In this document: in pieces, positions 36,748 through 46,063 of the stretch
Position numbering within the stretch: position 1 is the stretch's first letter
Layout: each line of letters opens with the position of its first letter
From: Planomonospora parontospora
Lineage (GTDB): Bacteria; Actinomycetota; Actinomycetes; Streptosporangiales; Streptosporangiaceae
Direction: 5' to 3'
Length of the DNA: 64,000 bases
NCBI GenBank assembly: GCA_014647935.1
Contig: BMQD01000003.1
Location: 124,001-188,000 of the forward strand
Translations under genes and position numbers: made by a program
The notes under the pieces: model-generated
What the model was told of the DNA's origin: nothing
The model's input: only the letters and a program-made list of their open reading frames with translations
Databases searched by the model: none

Positions 36748-39198
36748 ATGGTCGGGCGTTCCAGGCGGTCCTTCCTCCGGCTCGGTGGTGCCGCCGCGGC
36801 CGGAGCGCTGATCCCGGCGGGGTGCTCCGACGGGGTGGTCCCACGCGGGGCGGGTCCCGGCGCGTCCACCGGGGACGATCCGTTCGTCCTGCTGCGCCGC
36901 CGGTGGCGGGACGTGACGGCCGGGTCGGGGTTCGACCCGGCGGCCGAGCCGTACCGGAGCCGGCTGGCGGAGCTGGGGGCGGTCGCGGCCGGGTACCGGG
37001 ACACCATGGCGCCGGATGATGCGTCGCTCTGGCCGGGCCTGGCGTTCCCCTCCTTCACCGCGACCCCGGCGCGGCTGCGGGCCATGGCCCGCGCGTACGC
37101 CCTGCCGGGGACCGGGCTGACCGGTGACGCCGCGCTGGCGGCCGCCGTCGCCGCGGGCGTCGACCACTACCGGCGGCGGGTGTACGCCGTGGGCGCGGAC
37201 CCGGCCGGCAACTGGTGGGACTGGCGGATCGGCGTCCCCCGGAGGCTGCTGGACGCGGCCGTGCTGATCGGCCCGCAGCTGGGGGAGGCGCGGCGCGGGG
37301 CGCTGCTGGACGCCGTGGACCACTTCGTCCCCGAATGCGTGCTGGACGACTACAGCGGCACCAGCACCGGCGCCAACCGGGTGGACCTGTGCACGGTGAC
37401 GCTGCTGCGGGCCGTCCTGGGGTCGGATCCGAGGAGGGCGGCCCTGGCCGTGTCGGCGCTCTCGCCGGTCTTCCCCTACGTCAGGGAGGGGGACGGCTTC
37501 TACCGGGACGGCTCGTTCGTCCAGCACACGTCCGTCCCCTACCAGGGCGGGTACGGGGTGGTGCTGCTGTCCGGTCTCGCGACGCTCTTCGCGGTGCTGC
37601 GCGGCTCGCCGTGGGAGGTGACCGACCCGGACCGGCGGATCGTCTTCGACATGGTTGAGAGGTCCTTCGCCCCGGTCGTGCACGACGGCTTCTGCATGGA
37701 CCTCGCCGGAGGACGGGGGATCGGCAGGCGGCCGTACGAGGACCACCGCAGGGGGCACGCGATCGCGGCGGCGGTCCTGCTGCTGGGGGAGTCGGCCTCG
37801 GCCGCCGAGCGGGCCCGGTGGCGGGCCATGGTCAAGGGGTGGGCGCTGCGGGACACCGGTGTGCCCATGCTCCGGGCCGCGGAGCGGAGCGACCTGGGAT
37901 TCCACGCCCGCCTGGCCGCGATCCTGCACGACGACGGGATCCCGGCGGCCGGGGAACCCGACGGCCACCGGCTGCTGGCGATGAGCGCCCGCGCCGTCCA
38001 CCGCCGGCCGGGCTGGTGCGCGGGGCTCAGCATGGCCTCCGACCGGATCGGCCACTACGAGCACGGCAACGGCGAGAACCTGCGCGGCTGGCACACCGGC
38101 GCCGGGATGCTCCACTGGTGGGCCGAGGGTCACGGCGACCAGTACTCCGACTCCTTCTGGGACACCGTCGACCCCTACCGCCTGCCGGGCACGACCGTCT
38201 CCACGCTGCGGCTGGCCGACGGCGCCGGTGGGGAGTGGGGTGACACCCGCCCGCCGGCGCGCTGGGTCGGCGGCGCCACCGACGGCGTGTACGCGGCGGT
38301 GGGTCAGCACCTGAACGGCTTAGGGAGCACTCTGGAGGCCTTCAAGTCGTGGTTCTTCCTCGACGACGCGGTGGTCTGCCTGGGCGCCGGGATCACCGCG
38401 GCGGACGGGGTGCGGGTCGAGACGGTCGTGGACAACCGGAGGACCGGAGCCCCCCTGGCGGTGGGCGGGGCGGTGGGCGGGGCGGTGGGCGGCGTCGCGC
38501 ACGGGGACGCGGCCGGGGGCGGCGGGGCGGCCTGGGCGCATCTGGAAGGGCACGGCGGCTACGTCCTGCTCGGTGGCGGTCCGCTGCACACGCTGCGCGA
38601 GGAGCGCACCGGCCGCGTCGGCCGCACCGGTGGCGACGACGATGACGTCGGTGCGGACCCGGTGGCCCGGAGCTACACGACCCTCTGGCTCGACCACGGC
38701 GTCGATCCCGCCTCGGCCGGTTACGTCTACCTGCTCCTGCCCGGTGCGGACCTGGTGGGCACCCGGGCCCGGGCCGCCGATCCGGGCTGGGCGAGGGTGC
38801 TCGCCAACACCGCCCGGCAGCAGGGGATCCGGGTCCCGTCGCTCGGGATCACGGCGGTCAACTTCTGGACGGGCGGAGCCGCCGGGGAACTGACCGCCTC
38901 CGCGCCGTGCGCGGTCCTGGTCAGGGAGCGCGGTGACGGTACGGCCACGCTGACCGTGGCGGACCCCCGGCGCGACCTGGACGCGCTGACCGTGACCTGG
39001 GACCGGCCGGTCGCCGAGGTGCTCCGCGCGCCGCCGCTCCTGACGGGCGCCGGGACGGGCGCGAGGCTCGTGCTCGCCTTCGGCCGGCTCGCCGACCAGG
39101 AGGGCGGCTCGCGGACGGTCACCGTACGGCTGGGCTGGCGGGGAGTCTGGCCGGGAGCGCGGACGGCGCCGCGGGACCGGTGGACTCGCGCACGATGA
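36748..39198 (+). CDS. Polysaccharide lyase family 8 (hyaluronate/chondroitin/xanthan lyase type), Tat-exported
   Basis: 816 residues. The N-terminus has a twin-arginine signal (RSRRSFLRLGGAAAAGA) ending in a lipobox-like IPAGC, so it is likely a Tat lipoprotein. An alpha/alpha toroid (about 45-400) carries the PL8 catalytic Asn210 in TGANRVD, His260 and Tyr269 in QHTSVPYQGGYG (spacing identical to characterised PL8 enzymes) and the YEHGNGENLRGW loop. Beta-sandwich domains follow. Cleaves uronic-acid polysaccharides by beta-elimination, yielding unsaturated uronates. A repeated VGGA segment near residue 570 comes from a GC-rich DNA repeat. Its 3' end overlaps the convergent LacI gene by 80 bp. 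Confidence 0.9.
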   Translation: MVGRSRRSFLRLGGAAAAGALIPAGCSDGVVPRGAGPGASTGDDPFVLLRRRWRDVTAGSGFDPAAEPYRSRLAELGAVAAGYRDTMAPDDASLWPGLAFPSFTATPARLRAMARAYALPGTGLTGDAALAAAVAAGVDHYRRRVYAVGADPAGNWWDWRIGVPRRLLDAAVLIGPQLGEARRGALLDAVDHFVPECVLDDYSGTSTGANRVDLCTVTLLRAVLGSDPRRAALAVSALSPVFPYVREGDGFYRDGSFVQHTSVPYQGGYGVVLLSGLATLFAVLRGSPWEVTDPDRRIVFDMVERSFAPVVHDGFCMDLAGGRGIGRRPYEDHRRGHAIAAAVLLLGESASAAERARWRAMVKGWALRDTGVPMLRAAERSDLGFHARLAAILHDDGIPAAGEPDGHRLLAMSARAVHRRPGWCAGLSMASDRIGHYEHGNGENLRGWHTGAGMLHWWAEGHGDQYSDSFWDTVDPYRLPGTTVSTLRLADGAGGEWGDTRPPARWVGGATDGVYAAVGQHLNGLGSTLEAFKSWFFLDDAVVCLGAGITAADGVRVETVVDNRRTGAPLAVGGAVGGAVGGVAHGDAAGGGGAAWAHLEGHGGYVLLGGGPLHTLREERTGRVGRTGGDDDDVGADPVARSYTTLWLDHGVDPASAGYVYLLLPGADLVGTRARAADPGWARVLANTARQQGIRVPSLGITAVNFWTGGAAGELTASAPCAVLVRERGDGTATLTVADPRRDLDALTVTWDRPVAEVLRAPPLLTGAGTGARLVLAFGRLADQEGGSRTVTVRLGWRGVWPGARTAPRDRWTRAR

Positions 39199-40144
39199 GG
39201 GTGGTCTCCAGCCGGGCCAGCGCCGCCGTCGCGGCGTCCCCGGCGTTGACGGCGGCCAGCAGCAGGTCGACCGCCATCCGCCCGGCGGCCGCGGTCGGCA
39301 TGGTGATCGTCGTCAGCTTGGGCCGGTTCAGCCGGCCGGGCAGGCTGTCGTCCACGCCGATGACGCTCAGGTCGCCGGGCACGCTCAGCCCCCGCTCGCG
39401 CAGCCCTTCGATCAAGCCCAGTGCGACCAGGTCGTTGTGGCAGAGCACGCCGGTCATCCCCGACCCGGCGACGGCCGCGGCCGCCGCCAGCCCGCCCTGC
39501 TCGGTCGGCTCGTTCGGCCGCAGCACGGTCAGCTCCACGCCCGCCTCGGCCGCGGCGTCGGTGGCGGTGGCGTGCATCTCCTCACTGGTCCACGAGCCGC
39601 TCGGCCCGGACAGCAGCGCGATCCGGCGGTGGCCCAGGTCCGCCAGGTGCTCCACCGCGGCGCGCACCCCCTGCCCCACGTCCATCAGCACCGTGGGCAG
39701 CCCCTTCACCCGCCGGTTGACCACCGCGAACGGCACCTGCGCGCGCAGCCGCTCGATCACCCGGTTCGACAGGCGCGGGCTGCACAGCAGCACCCCGTCC
39801 ACCTGCTTGCAGAGCGTCTCGATCAGCTCCTGCTCCATCAGCGGGTTCTCGTCGGTGTCCGCGACGAACACGTGGTAGTCCCGCTCCCGCGCCTGCGCCT
39901 GCGCCGCCTTGATCAGCGGAGGGAAGAACGGGTTGGCGATGTCGGCGACGATCAGCCCCAGGTTGTGGGTCCGCCCGGTGGTCAGCGCCCGCGCCGCCCG
40001 GTTCGGCCGGTAGCCCAGCCCTTCAGCCACGGCCAGCACCCGGTTGCGCGTCTCCGCGCTGACCAGGTGCGGCGCGGAGAACGTCCGCGACACCGTCGAG
40101 ACGTGGACTCCCGACGCCTGCGCCACATCCCTGATCGTCACCAT
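39119..40144 (-). CDS. LacI-family regulator of the uronate locus (inferred)
   Basis: 341 residues: helix-turn-helix (TIRDVAQASGVHVSTVSRTFSAP), hinge with RAARALTTGRTHNLGLIV, and a sugar-binding periplasmic-type domain (GVLCHNDLVALGLIEGLRERG, VIGVDDSLPGRLNRPKLTTI). The hinge and helix contacts fit a TGNAANCGNTTNCA-type site, several of which occur in this locus (46299, 47568, 47676, 55078). It ends the oxidoreductase-hydrolase-LacI operon; its ATG overlaps the hydrolase stop by 7 bp. Effector unknown, probably a uronate or oligosaccharide. Confidence 0.88.
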   Translation of the reverse strand: MVTIRDVAQASGVHVSTVSRTFSAPHLVSAETRNRVLAVAEGLGYRPNRAARALTTGRTHNLGLIVADIANPFFPPLIKAAQAQARERDYHVFVADTDENPLMEQELIETLCKQVDGVLLCSPRLSNRVIERLRAQVPFAVVNRRVKGLPTVLMDVGQGVRAAVEHLADLGHRRIALLSGPSGSWTSEEMHATATDAAAEAGVELTVLRPNEPTEQGGLAAAAAVAGSGMTGVLCHNDLVALGLIEGLRERGLSVPGDLSVIGVDDSLPGRLNRPKLTTITMPTAAAGRMAVDLLLAAVNAGDAATAALARLETTLIVRESTGPAAPSALPARLPASPAVR

Positions 40145-41418
40145 CGCGGCTCACCTCCTGCTGTTCTCGTGGGACGGACTGCTGTTCCCGTGGGGCGGGC
40201 CGTTGTCACATGGCGGGCGAGCCAGTCGAAGACCAGCTCCTGGGTGGGGAGGTCGAAGCGGTGCCCCGCGTCACCGAACACGCCGGTGTAACCGGCCGGG
40301 GCCCGCCGGTAGTGCTCCGTGATCATGGCGTGGGCGCGGCGCATCCCCTCCGGGGGGAGGATCGCGTCGTGCTCGCCGTACCAGACCAGCAGCGGGCGGG
40401 GGGCGGCGCAGGCCACCAGGTCGGGCAGGTCGCAGAGCCGGGACAGGCCCGGCGGGTACAGCATCCAGGTGTGGGAGGCGACGTGCCCGTCCAGCAGGTC
40501 GCGGTAGGAGGAGATCATCGCGACCACGGCGACCGCGGTCAGGCCGGGGTCGAAGGCGCCGAGCAGGGCCGCGCGCAGGCCGCCGCCGGACAGCCCGGCG
40601 GCGGCGACGGCCCCGGTCTCGGTGTCGGGGCGGGAGCGCAGGTAGACGGCGGCGGCCAGGTCCTCTCCGGCGACGACGCCGGCGAAGGAGGTGCCCAGCA
40701 CGGTGCAGTACTTGGCCAGCACGTGCTCGTGCCGGGCGGCCGCGGCGTCGTAACGGTCGGCCTCGCTGAGCCCGGCCTCACCGGACCCTGTCTCACTGGA
40801 CCCTGTCTCACCGGATCCCGGATCGCCGGGGTCCGCCTCACCGGAGCCGGGTCCGGTCCCGCCGGGGCCGGGCACGGGGTTCCCGCGGACCCGGTCGGGC
40901 ATGTCCGCGAGCGGGACGCGGCGGCTTCCCCAGCCCAGCACGTCGGGGACGAGCACGGTGAAGCCGCGCCGGGCCAGTTCCCCCGCCCAGGCCCGGCCGC
41001 CGTAGAGCTCGGCCCGGAGCCGGGCGACCTCGGGGGAGGGGCCCTCCGGGCCGTCGGCGATCTTCTCCTTGCCGGCCCACTTCATCCCGGCGTGGCAGTG
41101 CAGCGCGAGCACGCCGGGCAGCGCCGCGCCGCCCGCCTCGCGGGGGCGCAGCACGTAGGCGCGGGTCCGGGGGCCGAACCCGACGTCCCAGGAGACCTCC
41201 TCACCGGACAGGTCGCCCGCCGTCCAGGTGCGTTCGGTGCGCACGTCGGCGGCGGTCAGGTCGAGGACGCCGACGACGTCACGCGCCCGCTCGCGCAGCG
41301 CGGGCCCGGGGGCGGAGGAGGGGAACAGCCCGCGCTGCTCGATGGCCAGGCCGGCGAGCCCGGAGAACCCGCCGAGGTGCCGCAGGCGGCGCGGGCCGCC
41401 GGCAGGATCGGACAACAC
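40138..41418 (-). CDS. Alpha/beta hydrolase, acetyl-esterase/dienelactone-hydrolase-like
   Basis: 426 residues. Catalytic triad visible: Ser in GLSGGGLRAALLG, Asp in WYGEHDAILPPEG and His in GDAGHRFDLPT. Resembles large acetyl xylan esterase-like hydrolases with an N-terminal strand-rich region. A low-complexity Gly/Ser/Glu/Thr insert (about residues 200-230) arises from short DNA repeats. No signal peptide, so it probably acts on imported esterified sugars. It starts 3 bp after the upstream oxidoreductase and overlaps the LacI gene. Confidence 0.78.
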   Translation of the reverse strand: MLSDPAGGPRRLRHLGGFSGLAGLAIEQRGLFPSSAPGPALRERARDVVGVLDLTAADVRTERTWTAGDLSGEEVSWDVGFGPRTRAYVLRPREAGGAALPGVLALHCHAGMKWAGKEKIADGPEGPSPEVARLRAELYGGRAWAGELARRGFTVLVPDVLGWGSRRVPLADMPDRVRGNPVPGPGGTGPGSGEADPGDPGSGETGSSETGSGEAGLSEADRYDAAAARHEHVLAKYCTVLGTSFAGVVAGEDLAAAVYLRSRPDTETGAVAAAGLSGGGLRAALLGAFDPGLTAVAVVAMISSYRDLLDGHVASHTWMLYPPGLSRLCDLPDLVACAAPRPLLVWYGEHDAILPPEGMRRAHAMITEHYRRAPAGYTGVFGDAGHRFDLPTQELVFDWLARHVTTARPTGTAVRPTRTAGGEPRW

Positions 41419-41421
41419 GGC

Positions 41422-42708
41422 TCAGCTGTCCGCCATACGGGTGCCCCCGTCGACCAGGCGGATCGGCCGGCCGGTGCGGATGGACTCGTTGGCCGAGGCG
41501 CCCACCATGACGCTGCGGATCCCGTCGAGGTAGCCGGCCTGCCGGGCGAGCGGGTCGCCGTCGGGGCCGCGGAAGACGTCGTCCAGCAGCAGCCGGTCGC
41601 CGCCGCCGTGGCCGCCCTCGCCCTGCTCGATCGGGATCTCCCTGGCCTCCTGCCAGTGCCGGTGCAGGGTGAGCCTCTCCCAGGCGCCGGCCGCGTGCTC
41701 CTTGGAGGCGGCGGTGGGGTCGATCGCGGCGTGCGGCGGCGTCCAGGCGCGCTCGCACACCTCCAGCTCGATCCGGCCGCCGGTGCCGTTGAACACGACG
41801 CGGTAGCCCTCGGCGGGGGCGTGCGCGTTGAGCGAGTAGGTGAGCAGGGCCCGGTTGTCGTAGCGGACCAGGACCGACATGTTGTCCTCGATGGTGACGC
41901 CCTCGGTGAAGACGTCCTGGTCGCGGATGTAGCCGTCCTCGTGCTCGGCGTCCAGGTAGAGGCGCTTGAGCCGCGGGTCGGCGGAGATGTCCAGGATGAA
42001 CGGGTCGCTGCCGAGGCCGGGCGCGCCCTGGCCGCGCTCGGGCCGCGCGTCGAGCTCACGGGCCCGGGCGTTCTCCGCGCCGTAGAAGCGCAGCTCGCCC
42101 TGGGCGTAGACGCTCTGCGCCGCGGCGTCCAGCCACCAGTTGACCAGGTCGAAGTGGTGGGTGGACTTGTGCACCAGCAGGCCGCCGGAGTTGGCCTTGT
42201 CCCGGTGCCAGCGGCGGAAGTAGTCGGCGCCGTGGATGGTGTCCAGCGCCCAGTCGAAGTGCACGGAGGTGACCTCGCCGATCGCGCCCTCCATGATGAG
42301 GCGGCGGACCGCGGAGTTGCGGGGCGAGTAGCGGTAGTTGAAGGTGACGATCAGCGAGCCGGTGCTCCGCTCGGCGGCGGCGGCGATCGCGGCGCATCCC
42401 TCGGCGTCGATCGTCAGCGGCTTCTCCACGATGACGCGCTTGCCCGCGTCCAGCGCTGTGACCACGTAGTGGGCGTGCGTGGCGTCGACCGTGGCGACGA
42501 CCACCGCGTCGCACAGCTCGAGCATCCCGGCGAAGTCGTCCGGCGCGAAGCAGGGCACCTTCTCCCCGATGCGCTCGACGTAGTAGTCCATCCGGGTCCG
42601 GTTGGTGTCGCACAGGGCGACGATGGTGCCGGTGTCCCGCCAGTCGCCGAGCAGCGCGTCGACGTACATCTGGGCGCGGTGGCCGAGCCCGACGAATCCG
42701 TATCTCAT
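41422..42708 (-). CDS. Gfo/Idh/MocA-family oxidoreductase
   Basis: 428 residues: N-terminal Rossmann domain (YGFVGLGHRAQMYV), the family VIVEKPLTIDAEG motif with its Lys, and a C-terminal domain with WHRDKANSGGLLVHKSTHHFDLVNWWL, whose Lys/His are typical catalytic or binding residues. Likely oxidises or epimerises a sugar or uronate with NAD(P). First gene of its operon; its leader contains a 23-bp repeat array. Confidence 0.88.
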   Translation of the reverse strand: MRYGFVGLGHRAQMYVDALLGDWRDTGTIVALCDTNRTRMDYYVERIGEKVPCFAPDDFAGMLELCDAVVVATVDATHAHYVVTALDAGKRVIVEKPLTIDAEGCAAIAAAAERSTGSLIVTFNYRYSPRNSAVRRLIMEGAIGEVTSVHFDWALDTIHGADYFRRWHRDKANSGGLLVHKSTHHFDLVNWWLDAAAQSVYAQGELRFYGAENARARELDARPERGQGAPGLGSDPFILDISADPRLKRLYLDAEHEDGYIRDQDVFTEGVTIEDNMSVLVRYDNRALLTYSLNAHAPAEGYRVVFNGTGGRIELEVCERAWTPPHAAIDPTAASKEHAAGAWERLTLHRHWQEAREIPIEQGEGGHGGGDRLLLDDVFRGPDGDPLARQAGYLDGIRSVMVGASANESIRTGRPIRLVDGGTRMADS

Positions 42709-42720
42709 TTCCTTCTCCCC

Positions 42721-42835
42721 GATGGTGCGCCGTACGGCTTCCCGATGGTGCGCCGTACGGCTTCCCGATGGTGCGCCGTACGGCTTCCCGATGGTGCGCC
42801 GTACGGCCCGCCGATTGGTGTGCCGTACGGCTCGC
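42721..42835. repeat. Array of five 23-bp tandem repeats
   Basis: Three perfect 23-bp copies (42721-42743, 42744-42766, 42767-42789), then two diverged copies (42790-42812, 42813-42835). Each contains the palindrome GCCGTACGGC. The array lies 13 bp upstream of the oxidoreductase start, so it is in its 5' leader or promoter. No spacers, hence not a CRISPR. Confidence 0.93.
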
Positions 42836-42860
42836 GCGCTCCGCAGCGAGCCGTACGGCA
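42821..42860. promoter_or_regulatory. 15-bp stem hairpin using the last repeat copy
   Basis: Perfect 15-bp arms TGCCGTACGGCTCGC (42821-42835) and 42846-42860 with a 10-nt loop. Between the binding-protein terminator and the oxidoreductase leader; role may be terminator or leader structure. Confidence 0.55.
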
Positions 42861-42883
42861 GGCGTGAGGTGTTCCCCGACGGT

Positions 42884-42924
42884 GGCGGGCCCGTCCCGGC
42901 CGGATCAGCCGGGACGGGCCCGCC
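42884..42924 (-). terminator. Terminator after the sugar-binding protein gene
   Basis: 17-bp perfect arms (42884-42900 / 42908-42924), 7-nt loop, 12 bp past the stop codon. Confidence 0.88.
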
Positions 42925-42935
42925 GGCGGCGCGGG

Positions 42936-44210
42936 CTAGCCGGCGATGGCCGCGTTGGCCTCTTCGAGGAGCTTGGTGGCCGCCTCGTCGGGGGTCTGCT
43001 GGCCGGAGGTCACGGCCTCGGAGTAGCGGCGGATGATGTCCTCCATCTTGCCGCCGCCCTTCGGAGGCACGACCACGGCGTCGAGGTCGCTCTTGATGGA
43101 CTCGATGAACTCGAGGCTCTGCGTGTCGGCCGGGGGCAGCTTGTCCTTGATCGCCGCCAGCACCTTGCTGTTGATCGGCAGGCCGCGGTCACTGAGCAGG
43201 ATGGCGCCGGCCTCCGGGTCGTTGAGCAGGAAGTCGACGAACTTCTGCGCCTCGGCCGGGTGCTCGGTCTTGCTGGAGATGGTCCAGTGCATGGCGGGCT
43301 GGAGGAACAGGCCCGACTTCTGCGCGTCCGGCGCCTTCGGCAGGCGGAGCAGGGTCAGCTCCTGGCCCGAGGACTTGACCATGGCGCCGAGCTGGTTGGT
43401 CCACCACATGCCGAACCCGCCCTTGTTGGTGGCGATCAGCGACTGCTCCTGGCCGGCGGCGGCGGTCTCGGCCATCTTGGCGGCGTCGGGCGAACCCTTC
43501 TCCTTGATCAGCTTGTCGAAGTTCGCCCACCAGGCCTTGAGGGTCTCGGGCGTGATGCCGATCTTGCCGTTGTTGTAGAACGACTCGCCGCGCTGGGCGG
43601 CGAAGATGGTCAGGTAGGCGGGGTTGAAGGTGTACTCGGTGCCGTAGACCGAGCCGTCGCCCCCCTTGGTGATCTTCGAGGAGAGCTCGATGTACTCGTC
43701 CCAGGTCCAGGTCGTGTCGTCGGGCATCTTCTCGCCCGCCTTCTCGATGGTGGCCTTGTTGGCGAGCATCGCGAAGACGTTGACGCCGGTGGGGATGGCG
43801 TACTGCTTGCCGTCGACCTGGCCCGCGGGCAGCACGCCCTGGTCGAGGTCGGCGGTGTTGACCTTGCCGGTGAGGTCGGCGAGGGCGCCCCGGCCGGCGT
43901 ACTCGGACAGGCCGCGGATCTCCAGGGTCATGACGTCGGGCGCGTCGCCGGCCGCGACCTTGGTGGCCAGCGACTCGTAGTAGCTCGGCCAGTCGGAGAA
44001 CTCGCCGACCACGTCGATGGTGGGGTTCTTCTTCTCGAACGCCGCGATGGCCTGCTCGGTCATCTTCTGCCGGGAGTCGGAGCCCCAGTAGGAGAAGCGG
44101 AGCTTGGTCTTGCCGTCGGAGGCGGCGTCGCCGCCGCCGTCACCGCTGCCGCAGGCCGTCAGGGTGAGGGCCGCCGCCGCGAGCAGGGCCGCAGTCTTGA
44201 GAGAACGCAT
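42936..44210 (-). CDS. ABC transporter sugar-binding lipoprotein
   Basis: 424 residues. Lipobox LTLTACG after an Ala/Leu-rich signal, then a class B (MalE-type) solute-binding protein: LRFSYWGSDSRQKM, APDVMTLEIRGLSEYAGRG, WTWDEYIELSSKITKGGDG. The ATG at 44210 has AGGAAGG about 10 bp upstream; an in-frame ATG eight codons earlier does not. Third gene of a permease-permease-binding-protein operon. Genomic context suggests oligogalacturonide or another uronate oligomer as ligand. Confidence 0.92.
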   Translation of the reverse strand: MRSLKTAALLAAAALTLTACGSGDGGGDAASDGKTKLRFSYWGSDSRQKMTEQAIAAFEKKNPTIDVVGEFSDWPSYYESLATKVAAGDAPDVMTLEIRGLSEYAGRGALADLTGKVNTADLDQGVLPAGQVDGKQYAIPTGVNVFAMLANKATIEKAGEKMPDDTTWTWDEYIELSSKITKGGDGSVYGTEYTFNPAYLTIFAAQRGESFYNNGKIGITPETLKAWWANFDKLIKEKGSPDAAKMAETAAAGQEQSLIATNKGGFGMWWTNQLGAMVKSSGQELTLLRLPKAPDAQKSGLFLQPAMHWTISSKTEHPAEAQKFVDFLLNDPEAGAILLSDRGLPINSKVLAAIKDKLPPADTQSLEFIESIKSDLDAVVVPPKGGGKMEDIIRRYSEAVTSGQQTPDEAATKLLEEANAAIAG

Positions 44211-44253
44211 CTCCCGGTCCTTCCTCTTGATCATTAGGGGGGTTGAAGAGGAC

Positions 44254-45117
44254 TTACTTGAGACCCGTGGTGGCCATACCGCGGATCAGGTACTTCTGGC
44301 CGGCCAGGAAGAAGCCGAAGATCGGACCGAGGGCGATGATCGACATGGCGAACATCGGGCCCCAGGAGGACTCGCCGCTGGAGTCCAGGAAGGTGCGCAG
44401 CGCCACCGGAACGGTGAAGTTGTCGGGGTTGTTCAGGTAGAGCAGCTGGCTGAAGAAGTCGTTCCACGTCCAGATGAACGTGAAGATCGCGGTGGTGGTC
44501 AGCGCGGGGGTGCAGAGCGGGAGGATGACGCGGAAGAACGTGCGCCAGTACCCGGCTCCGTCGATCGAGGCGGCCTCGTCGAGCTCGCGCGGGAGCGTCC
44601 TGATGAACTGGACCATCAGGAAGATGAAGAACGAGTCGTGGGCCAGGAACTTCGGCAGGATCAGCGGCCAGATCGTGTTGATCATGTCCAGCTGGGAGAA
44701 CATGATGTACTGCGGGACGATCACCACGTGCAGCGGCAGCATGATCGTGCCGATCATGAGCGCGAACCAGAGCTTCTGCAGCGGGAAGTTCAGCCGGGCG
44801 AAGGCGTAGGCGGCCAGCGAGCACGCCATCAGGTTGCCGATGACCGACAGCGCCGTGATGACCGCCGAGTTCCACAGGTAGTAGCCGAACGGATGGGCCA
44901 GCGCGTCCCAGCCCTCGAAGTAGTTGTCGAGGGTGAACTGGCTGGGGATCAGGCCCGGCTCGCGGAAGATCAGCTCCTCCGGCTTGAGCGAGCTGGAGAT
45001 CATCCACAGCAGTGGATAGAGCATGACCAGGCCGAAGCCGATCAGCAGCAGGTGCTTGGCACCCCGGGAGATGCGGCGCCGGTAGAGGACCGGCGGCCGG
45101 CTACTTGCTGTCGCCAT
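44254..45117 (-). CDS. ABC sugar permease, MalG type
   Basis: 287 residues, six predicted membrane helices and the cytoplasmic EAA loop ELDEAASIDGAGYWRTFFRVILPL that contacts the ATPase. Overlaps the upstream permease gene by 17 bp. No ATPase gene is in the operon; such importers in actinomycetes usually borrow the shared ATPase MsiK. Confidence 0.93.
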   Translation of the reverse strand: MATASSRPPVLYRRRISRGAKHLLLIGFGLVMLYPLLWMISSSLKPEELIFREPGLIPSQFTLDNYFEGWDALAHPFGYYLWNSAVITALSVIGNLMACSLAAYAFARLNFPLQKLWFALMIGTIMLPLHVVIVPQYIMFSQLDMINTIWPLILPKFLAHDSFFIFLMVQFIRTLPRELDEAASIDGAGYWRTFFRVILPLCTPALTTTAIFTFIWTWNDFFSQLLYLNNPDNFTVPVALRTFLDSSGESSWGPMFAMSIIALGPIFGFFLAGQKYLIRGMATTGLK

Positions 45118-46063
45118 AGAAGACCCAATACTTGGACGCGAGGAAGTTGACCCCGGTCAGACCGGCGATGATGACCACGAGCACCCAGGCCATCGCCGAG
45201 GCGTAGCCCATCTCGTAGTCCTTGAACCCCTTGGTGTAGAGGTAGAGCGTGTAGAAGAGCGTGGAGTCGGTCGGGCCGCCCGTGCCGTTGCTGACGATGA
45301 ACGACTGGGTGAACGACTGGAAGGACTTGATCACCTCGAGCACGAGGTTGAAGAAGATGATCGGCGTGAGCAGCGGCAGCGTGATGGACTTGAACTGCTG
45401 GACGACTCCGGCGCCGTCCATCTGGGCGGCCTCGTAGTAGCTGCTCGGGATCTGCCGCAGGCCGGCCAGGAAGATGACCATCGGCGCGCCGAACGTCCAG
45501 ACGTGCAGCAGGATCAGGGTTCCCAGCGCGGTGTCGGGGTTGTTGACGTAGCTGGTGCCCTCGATGCCGAAGATCGCCAGCACGCCGTTGACGAGGCCGT
45601 CGGCACCGAAGATCTTCCGCCAGAGGATGGCGATCGCGACGCTGCCGCCGAGGAGCGAGGGCAGGTAGTAGATCGACCGGTAGAACGACAGGCCGCGCAG
45701 ACCGCGGTCCAGCGCGAGGGCCAGCAGCAGGGCGAAACCGAGCTGGAGCGGCACCGAGACGACCACGTAGATCGCGGTGACCTTCAGCGAGGTCCAGAAC
45801 CGCGGATCCTCGGAGAGCAGCTTGGTGTAGTTGTCCAGCCCGACCCACTTGGCCTCCTCCAGGAGGCTGTAGTCGGTGAAGGACAGGTAGAACGAGGCGA
45901 TGATGGGGCCGATCGTGATGAAGATCAGGCCGACGAACCAGGGTGCGAGGAACGTGTAGGCCGCCAGCGTCTCGCGACGAGAGCGGTTGACGGCCCGCCG
46001 GCGCCCGTTCTGGGGAGCGGGGGCCGTGACCACGGGCTTCTTCAGCGACAGCGAATCAACCAC
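45101..46063 (-). CDS. ABC sugar permease, MalF type
   Basis: 320 residues, six membrane helices, EAA loop YEAAQMDGAGVVQQFKSITLPLLTP. The GTG at 46063 is preferred because AGGGG lies about 7 bp upstream; the ATG/GTG at 46108 lacks a site. A good -35/-10 pair precedes it at 46155-46182. First gene of the importer operon. Confidence 0.92.
   Translation of the reverse strand: MVDSLSLKKPVVTAPAPQNGRRRAVNRSRRETLAAYTFLAPWFVGLIFITIGPIIASFYLSFTDYSLLEEAKWVGLDNYTKLLSEDPRFWTSLKVTAIYVVVSVPLQLGFALLLALALDRGLRGLSFYRSIYYLPSLLGGSVAIAILWRKIFGADGLVNGVLAIFGIEGTSYVNNPDTALGTLILLHVWTFGAPMVIFLAGLRQIPSSYYEAAQMDGAGVVQQFKSITLPLLTPIIFFNLVLEVIKSFQSFTQSFIVSNGTGGPTDSTLFYTLYLYTKGFKDYEMGYASAMAWVLVVIIAGLTGVNFLASKYWVFYGDSK

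Noticed and set aside
42721..42835. Possible CRISPR array
   Set aside because: Repeats are directly adjacent without spacers, and no cas genes are in the window.
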